11,054 nt of DNA from a halophilic archaeon J07HX64 (GTDB lineage Archaea; Halobacteriota; Halobacteria; Halobacteriales; Haloarculaceae). Positions 5,859-11,054 of this stretch are shown here, piece by piece. Each line of letters starts with the position of its first letter. Position 1 is the stretch's first letter. The notes under the pieces are model-generated. The model was given only the letters and a program-made list of their open reading frames with translations, was not told the DNA's origin and ran no database searches. The position numbers and the translations under genes were made by a program. Where the stretch lies: assembly GCA_000416085.1 (NCBI GenBank), contig KE356579.1:729269-740322 (forward strand). Direction: 5' to 3'.

Positions 5859-7409
5859 ATGGTCGTGGTCATCATATACGCGGCGGCGTTGTCGTTTACC
5901 GGAACTGTTGGACTTTCATTACTGTTGTACAGCGGTATCGACTACTTTCGCGACTCGAGGCGATGGGCCAGTATCATTGAGGGACTCGCCGGTGTGATAA
6001 TCATCGCGTATCTGTTAGCTTTCCATCTCGACGGGTTCACGGAGAGCGTCTCCCGGCAACTGTTCTTCGGAGGACCCACCACGACGGCGTACGTTGCTCT
6101 GCCGGCACTCCTCGCACTCGTCACGACAGACTTCCTGCTGCGACGGATTGTCCCGCTCGTGAGTGGACTGGTCGTGCCGGACGACACGGGAGGCAGTGAG
6201 GAGACGAGCATCGGCGGCACGGTGCGGTCCCGGCGGTCCGTGCTGGGTGTGGTGGTTGGTCTCATCGCCGCGTCGCAGATCGGGGGGACGAGCGCCCTGC
6301 GAGGTATGCTGCAGTCGCCGATCCCCGAGGACGACGGTATCTCAGAGTTCGACCGACAGGTATCGTTTGATGCCCCGTTTTTTCCGACAGCACTGGACTT
6401 TACAGACGACGGGGAGTACGGATACCTGACGAACAGACCGTCGCCCGAGTCGGGAAATATCTTCAGATTCGAGCTGCCGTCCCCCGATCAGGAGTCACTC
6501 GAGTTCAACAAGGTCGCTTCCGACCTGAGCGAACCACACGGTATCGAGGTGTCCGGAGAGACGCTGTACACCGTCGACAACGGGAGCGCAGTTAGTGGCA
6601 AATACGGCGAAGAGGAGGGGTACAACGTGTTGCAGGATTCGAACGGGAAGGTGATCGCCTTCGATATCGAATCGGACGGGTCGCTGAGCAACAGGCGAAC
6701 GCTCATCTCGAATCTGCCTGTCGTCAACAACGACCACGCACTCCAGCAGATCGAGACAGGGCCGGACGGACGGCTGCACCTCTCGATCGGGCACATAGGC
6801 GGGCAGAAGTATCCGGAGATGTTCGACGGCAAGGAGTACACCCCCAGCGCCGAGGACCACCCCAATGCGCAGTATCTGGGGACCGTGATATCGTTCGAGT
6901 CGGACGGGTCCGATATCGAGATAATGGCCGAAGGGTTGCGGAACATGTACGACTTCACGTTCGACGAGCAGGGCAACCTCTTCGGTGCAAACAACGACGG
7001 CATGTCGATGCGGTCGAGAGCACACGAGTCGCTGTATCACATCACGGAGGGTGCGAACCTCGGCTACCCGGAGTACGGCACGTTCGATACGGTTCCGACC
7101 GAGGAGGAGATACTGAACCCACTCTGGACACTGGACCACTCCGGGTCGACAGGTGTCGAGACGACCGACAAACTCGACGGCGACGTCCAGGACGGTGTCA
7201 TGATCGGGTCGTCATCGACCGGTGACATCGTTTTTGTGCCAGTCGAGCGAGAGAACGGCGGGGTGTACGCGCCGGAACTGCTGGGCGACGAACCGACCGT
7301 TATAGAGCTGAACGATAGCCCGATCATCTTGGAGGCAGGCCCGAACGGTTCCCTGTGGGTCGGGTCCACCGGACGCGACGACCTGCTCTCGATCTACCAG
7401 CCGAGTTGA
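5859..7409 (+). CDS. Membrane-anchored PQQ-type sugar/sorbosone dehydrogenase-like beta-propeller
   Basis: A 516-residue protein in two parts. Residues 1 to about 145 are membrane: segments at about 2-24, 38-58, 73-103 and 127-141. The last is preceded by SRRSVLG (124-130), a twin-arginine-like signal. Residues 160-516 are a beta-propeller resembling soluble PQQ glucose dehydrogenase: NNDHALQQIETGPDGRLH (290-307) matches the active-site NDH segment (D292-H293 for D143-H144), and GLRNMYDFTF (359-368) matches the segment with R228-N229 of the Acinetobacter enzyme; NLGYPEYG follows at 400-407. The usual GLLGLAFHP-type motif is replaced by EPHGIEV (225-231), so the cofactor and substrate are uncertain. 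It may oxidise a sugar or aldose outside the cell, or be a non-catalytic relative. The ATG at 5859 is preferred over an in-frame ATG at 5799 because the TATA box lies between them. Monocistronic and flanked by gaps. Confidence 0.85.
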   Translation: MVVVIIYAAALSFTGTVGLSLLLYSGIDYFRDSRRWASIIEGLAGVIIIAYLLAFHLDGFTESVSRQLFFGGPTTTAYVALPALLALVTTDFLLRRIVPLVSGLVVPDDTGGSEETSIGGTVRSRRSVLGVVVGLIAASQIGGTSALRGMLQSPIPEDDGISEFDRQVSFDAPFFPTALDFTDDGEYGYLTNRPSPESGNIFRFELPSPDQESLEFNKVASDLSEPHGIEVSGETLYTVDNGSAVSGKYGEEEGYNVLQDSNGKVIAFDIESDGSLSNRRTLISNLPVVNNDHALQQIETGPDGRLHLSIGHIGGQKYPEMFDGKEYTPSAEDHPNAQYLGTVISFESDGSDIEIMAEGLRNMYDFTFDEQGNLFGANNDGMSMRSRAHESLYHITEGANLGYPEYGTFDTVPTEEEILNPLWTLDHSGSTGVETTDKLDGDVQDGVMIGSSSTGDIVFVPVERENGGVYAPELLGDEPTVIELNDSPIILEAGPNGSLWVGSTGRDDLLSIYQPS

Positions 7410-7643
7410 CCGGTCAGATCAGGTCGGGTCAGGCCCCGCGTTACTGCCTGTCATTAGGTGGACGCCGGAGTCTCTGTTCGGTTCGGCGCGTCACTGTCGG
7501 CCGTCACCCGGGGGTCCACGGACAGGCCAACTGCTCTCGCGGTGGGATGCTGACGGGGTCGCCGGACTCCCCACGCATCTGTCGCAGTCTCTCCGGTACG
7601 GGACACTGTCAGACGCAGTCGTGGCCGTGGTCTCCTGTTTCCG
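7410..7643. other. Convergent intergenic region, no gene seen
   Basis: Between the ends of the dehydrogenase-like gene and the glycosyltransferase gene. I see no coding frame with haloarchaeal protein character. The only pattern is a short run of related five-base units (GTCAG ATCAG GTCGG GTCAG, 7413-7432) right after the stop codon. No T-run typical of an archaeal terminator is evident on either strand. Confidence 0.4.
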
Positions 7644-8621
7644 TTACCTGACGATGCGTTTCCCGTCAGCGTAGCCGGCGACCAGTTCGGCGACGCGCGC
7701 GGCACCGTTTGGCTGTGGTCGTGGCGACTCGACATCGCCGAGCAGTGCCTCGACATCGTCGAGTGACGCGGCGGCGTAGAACCCGCGGGTCTCGGAGAGC
7801 GCATCCGCGACACCCTGTTGTTCCGAGGTCGTCGGTAGCACGAGACACGGTGTCCCGGCGACTGCGGCCTCCATCACGGTGGAGTAGCCGTTACAGACCA
7901 CCAGGTTCGCACCGGCGATGTACGGCTGGAGGGTCGGCTCCGTCTCCCAGTTCTCGCCGCCGACGAGCGTCACCTCGCGGCCCCGCGCCCGCAACGTGTC
8001 TGCGAGTCGGTCCGGGTCGATGCTGAACGCGCTGGGGACGAGCAACACGTCGACATCCCGCTCCGCGGCGTCGCGTTCGGGTGCGAGGGGTGGGATCACC
8101 TCCGCACCCGGCACTGTCGGCTCGCCGTCCCAGACCTTCGGGAGGAGAAAGCGTGTGGCGGTCCGCATGGCGAGGCGGTTGCGGACGACCGCACCGACCC
8201 GTTCGACCGGGTTGTCGTAGAAGGCGGCGGGGTCGTGGGAGACGTAGAGGTACTCACGGTCGTCCGCCGCGGCGGCGATTGCCGCCGAGATGCCGTCCGC
8301 GAGAACCAGTGCCGGCGACTGTGCCCGGTACCACGCCCGGTACTCCTGCACCCGGTCGTACAGCCCCGGTCCACTGTTTCGGAGCACGTCAAGGAGACCC
8401 CCGTTCTGGAAGTCGTCGATAAACTCGACGGTGGCCGGTTCGTACTCTGTGTGGCCGTTTTCGTCGACAAATCTCGTGCCCGGGCCGCCGCCAGCCATCG
8501 CCGTCTCGTAGCCGGCGCTTTTGAGTCGTTCCACGACAGCCAGCATCCGGGTTGCGTGTCCCGCTCCCTCGCAGGAGTGTGCGACGGCGATGCGCGTCGG
8601 CTGTGCCTCGGTCCGGGTCAA
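7644..8621 (-). CDS. GT-B fold glycosyltransferase (MurG/GT28-like)
   Basis: A 325-residue predicted glycosyltransferase that would move a sugar from a nucleotide-activated donor to a lipid or glycan acceptor at the cytoplasmic face of the membrane. The N-terminal half starts with a Rossmann strand and the glycine loop CEGAGHATR (17-25), the GxGH motif of MurG/UDP-glycosyltransferases. The C-terminal donor-binding half has CNGYSTVMEAAVAGTPCLVL (243-262), then EQQGVADAL (267-275), as in the GT28 pattern of a Gly-Ser/Thr turn, Glu-Ala helix, Gly-Thr/Lys-Pro and a Glu-Gln pair. No signal peptide or membrane segment. The start is TTG at 8621; the next in-frame ATG is inside the GxGH helix and there is no in-frame ATG or GTG upstream, so TTG is the best choice. 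It lies 63 bp downstream of the flippase-like gene on the same strand but has its own TATA-like element. Sugar and acceptor are unknown. Confidence 0.88.
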   Translation of the reverse strand: MTRTEAQPTRIAVAHSCEGAGHATRMLAVVERLKSAGYETAMAGGGPGTRFVDENGHTEYEPATVEFIDDFQNGGLLDVLRNSGPGLYDRVQEYRAWYRAQSPALVLADGISAAIAAAADDREYLYVSHDPAAFYDNPVERVGAVVRNRLAMRTATRFLLPKVWDGEPTVPGAEVIPPLAPERDAAERDVDVLLVPSAFSIDPDRLADTLRARGREVTLVGGENWETEPTLQPYIAGANLVVCNGYSTVMEAAVAGTPCLVLPTTSEQQGVADALSETRGFYAAASLDDVEALLGDVESPRPQPNGAARVAELVAGYADGKRIVR

Positions 8622-8645
8622 CTGTACGCCGGAATCTGTCCCCGA

Positions 8646-8658
8646 GAAACTTAATTGG
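8646..8658 (-). promoter_or_regulatory. TATA-like element upstream of the glycosyltransferase gene
   Basis: The minus strand reads CCAATTAAGTTTC, an AT-rich island in GC-rich sequence. Its centre (about 8652) is 31 nt from the TTG at 8621, predicting a leader of about five bases. This supports TTG as the start and suggests transcription partly independent of the upstream gene. Confidence 0.45.
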
Positions 8659-8684
8659 TCTCAATCGGGTCGGGAACGCAGCGC

Positions 8685-9692
8685 TCACATCGAGCGGACG
8701 CCGAGCGCACTGGCGGCCGCGGCACCGACACCCGTTGTGAGGATGTAGCCGCCGACACTGTGGATGGTGACCGCGGCCGCGATTGTGGGTGCAGCGGCAC
8801 CAGTCAGAACTGAGAGCAGTGTGACGTTGACGGCCTCCGTCCCACCGAGACCCCCGGGCGTCGGGAGCACCGAGCCGAGCTTTCCGAGTGGGAGAACAAA
8901 AAAGGGCACGTACAGCGGGACAAAAGACTCCAGTGCCAGGAACGTCACCCAGAGACCGACCGCCTGGAGCCCCCAACCGAGTGCCGAACAGCAGACCGCA
9001 GCAACGAGTCGCCGTCGGGAGGCCCCAACCCGTCTCAGCGCGTCGGTGAACCCGTCGACGCGTTCCGCAACGGCGTCGTACGACACACGTGGGATCACCC
9101 CGAGGACACGTCTTCCGACCGCTCCCGCGGACACACCAAATGGACGACGAACCGTCGCACGGTACCGCCAAACGACTGTGACAGTCACGGAGAGTCCGAC
9201 CGTGACCCCGAGCACCGCGACCGGGAGCGCCCCCAATCCACCCCCAGCCGCCGTGGTGGTGTAGTAGAGTGCACCGACCGTGGCGAACGTCAGCGACGGG
9301 ACGACGTTGATAGCGTCTAAGCTCGTGATAGAGGCCAGACTCACCTCGTACTCCGTCTCGGTGGTCCGGTTGAGCAGCCACGCCGTCACCGGTTCGCCGC
9401 CCGCCTGTCCAAAGGGTGTGATGTGGTCCGCGAACGCGCCAGCCGCGTTGACCAGCAGGGCAGTGTGGAGCGGGGCCTCGATGTCGAGCGCCTGGAGAAC
9501 GTTCCAGAGTGCCAGGCCCCACGAGGCGTTCCAGAGCAGCATGAGTCCGGCGACGGCGGCGAGCAACACCGGGTCGGCCCGACCGGCGGCGGCCAGTACC
9601 TCGCTCGCGTCGACCAGCCAGAACAGGGCGGCGAAGATCGCGAGCGCGGTCACGAGACCCGCCACAGTGGTGGCGAGAACATCTCTCTGCAC
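8685..9692 (-). CDS. Flippase-like membrane protein, UPF0104 / LPG synthase TM family
   Basis: A 335-residue polytopic membrane protein of the family that includes the membrane half of lysyl-phosphatidylglycerol synthase and, in haloarchaea, proteins placed in N-glycosylation and lipid-linked sugar pathways. The family's two conserved regions are visible: the loop DHITPFGQAGGEP (89-101), counterpart of the Pro-x-Gly-Glu loop, and PLGKLGSVLPTPGGLGGTEA (268-287), the PTPGGxGxxE signature. About seven or eight hydrophobic segments run from residue 6 to 330; a basic cytoplasmic stretch (about 175-230, many Arg) divides them. The GTG start at 9690-9692 is chosen for its position 24 nt below a TATA-like element (leaderless). 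The glycosyltransferase follows 63 bp downstream. Together they suggest synthesis and movement of a lipid-linked glycan or glycolipid; the cargo is unknown. Confidence 0.87.
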   Translation of the reverse strand: MQRDVLATTVAGLVTALAIFAALFWLVDASEVLAAAGRADPVLLAAVAGLMLLWNASWGLALWNVLQALDIEAPLHTALLVNAAGAFADHITPFGQAGGEPVTAWLLNRTTETEYEVSLASITSLDAINVVPSLTFATVGALYYTTTAAGGGLGALPVAVLGVTVGLSVTVTVVWRYRATVRRPFGVSAGAVGRRVLGVIPRVSYDAVAERVDGFTDALRRVGASRRRLVAAVCCSALGWGLQAVGLWVTFLALESFVPLYVPFFVLPLGKLGSVLPTPGGLGGTEAVNVTLLSVLTGAAAPTIAAAVTIHSVGGYILTTGVGAAAASALGVRSM

Positions 9693-9710
9693 GACTGTGG
9701 CTACTCTCGT

Positions 9711-9720
9711 GTGTAAATCA
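9711..9720 (-). promoter_or_regulatory. TATA-like element of the flippase-like gene
   Basis: The minus strand reads TGATTTACAC, with TTTA centred about 24 nt upstream of the GTG start at 9692. This fits a leaderless transcript. The same AT-rich patch (9711-9730) lies in the divergent region with the sulfatase-like gene and may serve both. Confidence 0.5.
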
Positions 9721-9818
9721 ATCTATCGACTTGTCGAAGCGCCCACCAACGGATGAAAGGGTTTTTTTCCGACCCGGAGAACCTACTCACCGAGACCAAT
9801 GCGAAACCAGAGATAACC

Positions 9819-10784
9819 ATGTTCGATATCGCTGCCCCGGCGGCGAGCATCGCCCGCAACCTGCGGCACCGTGGGTTCGGGGCTGTCCACGAGTTTGCCT
9901 CGATGGTGCGGTACTCGGTCGGGTCGACGACGACCCCCGACCCGGTGCTGACAGCGAACTGGGACGTGCTGGTGGTGCTCGATGCCTGTCGGGCTGATCT
10001 GTTCCGCGAGGTGGTCGTCGACGGGGGGTACGAACTCCCCGACGGCCGGTTCGACACCCGGATGTCGCCGGCGAGTGCGTCGACTGGATGGCTGGACACA
10101 GTTTTCGGGGCGGCGACCGACGCCCAACTCGCTGACCTGGTCTACGTTACCGGGAACCCCTACTCCGCCTCGATGGTCGAGGACACGCGATTCCAGGCTG
10201 TCGAGGAGGTCTGGCGGGACTCGTGGGACGACGACGCCGGGACGATCCCGGCCCGTCCGGTGACCGACGCGGCGGTCCGCGCCGGTCGACGGCAGGAACC
10301 TGCCCGACTCGTTGTCCACTACATGCAGCCACACTTCCCGGCGCTCGGTGACAGCAACCGCGCGAACGGGGTGACCTCGGAGAGCGAACACAACAGTCGG
10401 AGTCGGGGTGTCACCCTCTCGGAGTTCGGCGACCGGGGGATGTCTGTCTGGGAGGACCTCCGACTCGGCCGGTGGACTGTCGAGGGGGCCTGGGAGGCGT
10501 ACCGTGCGAACCTGGTGTACGTGCTCGAGGAGGTGACAGCCCTGCTCTCGAATCTCGACGCCGGGACGGTCGTGCTGACCGCGGACCACGGAAACGCGTT
10601 CGGCGAGCACGCCGTCTACGGTCATCCGGGTGGCGTCGACCTGCCGTGTCTCCGCGAGGTTCCCTGGTACGAGACGACCGCCACGGACACACACAGCCGC
10701 GAGACCCGCTCGCGCGAGAGCACAGGCAAACAAACGGGTGACGTTGTCGAACAGCGCCTGAGAGACCTCGGATACAAGCAATGA
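9819..10784 (+). CDS. Alkaline-phosphatase-superfamily (sulfatase-like) hydrolase/transferase
   Basis: A 321-residue cytoplasmic enzyme of the sulfatase/phosphodiesterase fold, which binds two metals or one metal plus a nucleophile and moves sulfate, phosphate or a phospho-group. Metal-site motifs in order: DVLVVLDACRAD (49-60; Asp ligand D55), LTADHGN (253-259; D256, H257), GEHAVYGHPGG (262-272). The nucleophile region SPASASTGW (83-91) has Ser/Thr and lacks the CxPxR formylglycine motif, so it is probably not a true sulfatase. HYMQPHFP (167-174) and REVPW (279-283) are also typical of haloarchaeal members. No signal peptide. The ATG at 9819 is preferred over an in-frame ATG at 9753 because the 22 extra codons use AAA, TTT, CTA, AAT and ATA, rare in the neighbouring genes, and include a seven-T run. 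It overlaps the next sulfatase-like gene by ATGA, so the two are likely translated together. Substrate unknown. Confidence 0.85.
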   Translation: MFDIAAPAASIARNLRHRGFGAVHEFASMVRYSVGSTTTPDPVLTANWDVLVVLDACRADLFREVVVDGGYELPDGRFDTRMSPASASTGWLDTVFGAATDAQLADLVYVTGNPYSASMVEDTRFQAVEEVWRDSWDDDAGTIPARPVTDAAVRAGRRQEPARLVVHYMQPHFPALGDSNRANGVTSESEHNSRSRGVTLSEFGDRGMSVWEDLRLGRWTVEGAWEAYRANLVYVLEEVTALLSNLDAGTVVLTADHGNAFGEHAVYGHPGGVDLPCLREVPWYETTATDTHSRETRSRESTGKQTGDVVEQRLRDLGYKQ

Positions 10785-11054
10785 CCGATGAGAGCGACAC
10801 AGTGAGACTGTCGACAGTCGGGCGCGAGGAACAGACAGACGAGTCCAGCGGGCCGAACCTGTTGTTTGTGTGTGTCGACTGTCTACGACAGGACTTCACC
10901 CGGCGCGACGAGGTGGACACCCCGTTTCTGGACACCCTGCGCGAGCGGGGGCTAGAGGCAACAGAGGTCTACGCCACGGCGACGACGACGACACCGGCGG
11001 TGGCGAGTCTGCTGACCGGGACATACAGCGAGCGCAACGGTATCCGGTCGCTGC
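10781..11054 (+). CDS. Second sulfatase-like enzyme, N-terminal part (truncated by window edge)
   Basis: The first 91 residues of another alkaline-phosphatase-superfamily enzyme. A polar, acidic leader (1-24) is followed by the first metal-binding strand LLFVCVDCLRQD (27-38; aspartate in VDCLRxD) and the acceptor helix TPFLDTLRERGLEA (47-60). Then comes the nucleophile segment ATTTTPAVASLLTG (67-80). This aligns with the CxPxR...SLLTG sulfatase signature, but with Thr (T70) in the Cys position and Val (V74) in place of Arg. A Thr nucleophile is known in lipoteichoic acid synthase and phosphoethanolamine transferases, so a phospho-group transferase or phosphodiesterase is more likely than a formylglycine sulfatase. 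The ATG at 10781 overlaps the preceding stop codon in ATGA, pointing to translational coupling. The rest of the gene, with the second metal site, lies outside the window. Confidence 0.85.
   Translation, partial: MTDESDTVRLSTVGREEQTDESSGPNLLFVCVDCLRQDFTRRDEVDTPFLDTLRERGLEATEVYATATTTTPAVASLLTGTYSERNGIRSL

Noticed and set aside
7413..7432. Run of four related five-base units (GTCAG-like) after the dehydrogenase-like stop codon
   Set aside because: Too short and imperfect to call a functional repeat; no spacer or array structure.
8389..9522. 377-residue minus-strand frame over the flippase-like and glycosyltransferase genes
   Set aside because: Gly/Arg/Cys-rich with no domain and in a different frame from two recognisable families; a shadow frame.
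9783..10781. 332-residue minus-strand frame opposite the first sulfatase-like gene
   Set aside because: Arg/Val/His-rich shadow with no motif; the plus strand has the metal-binding motifs.
1..11054. Possible mobile element, defence island or CRISPR array
   Set aside because: No transposase, integrase, terminal repeats, regularly spaced repeats, toxin-antitoxin pair or nuclease gene; base and codon use look even apart from small AT-rich promoter patches. The CPBP (Abi) family name alone is not evidence of phage defence.
1..11054. tRNA or other structured RNA genes
   Set aside because: No tRNA T-loop and anticodon arrangement or known riboswitch pattern was found by eye in the intergenic stretches.

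Overview
The window is GC-rich chromosomal DNA that looks like a haloarchaeon (class Halobacteria). The proteins are rich in Asp and Glu. The replicative helicase is a haloarchaeal-type MCM, the NMN adenylyltransferase is the archaeal NadM type, and the Lon protease is the membrane-anchored archaeal LonB type. TATA-like elements lie about 24-31 bp upstream of several start codons, as expected for the leaderless or nearly leaderless transcripts common in haloarchaea. I see no rRNA, tRNA, insertion sequence, integrase, CRISPR array or sign of recent transfer. This reads as an ordinary core/shell region, and I do not claim a new defence or mobile system.

Layout: (1) 1-1510, minus strand: the N-terminal part of mcm (cut by the window edge), then upstream of it nadM. 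(2) 1511-1676: a divergent promoter region between nadM and lonB, with a nested inverted repeat. (3) 1677-5081, plus strand: lonB, followed 3 nt later by a CPBP (CAAX/Abi) intramembrane protease. A hairpin plus T-tract sits on the start codon of the second gene. (4) 5082-5649: an intergenic stretch with two interleaved inverted repeats, then a small minus-strand membrane protein of unknown function. (5) 5859-7409, plus strand: a membrane-anchored beta-propeller of the PQQ-type sugar/sorbosone dehydrogenase family. It carries an unusual N-terminal polytopic domain and an internal twin-arginine motif. (6) 7644-9692, minus strand: a GT-B glycosyltransferase and, upstream of it, a UPF0104/LPG-synthase-TM (flippase-like) membrane protein. 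(7) 9819-11054, plus strand: two overlapping alkaline-phosphatase-superfamily (sulfatase-like) genes, the second cut by the window edge.

Two functional blocks can be argued. The first is housekeeping: DNA replication (MCM), NAD synthesis (NadM) and membrane proteolysis (LonB plus the CPBP protease). The second, 7644-11054, has a glycosyltransferase and a flippase-like protein divergent from two sulfatase-fold enzymes whose nucleophile position is Ser or Thr rather than Cys. I infer a role in surface glycan or glycolipid building or modification, without a known substrate. The most unusual items are the 12-residue tandem repeat in the linker of the CPBP protease, the possible terminator overlapping that gene's start codon, and the internal Tat-like motif in the dehydrogenase-like protein.
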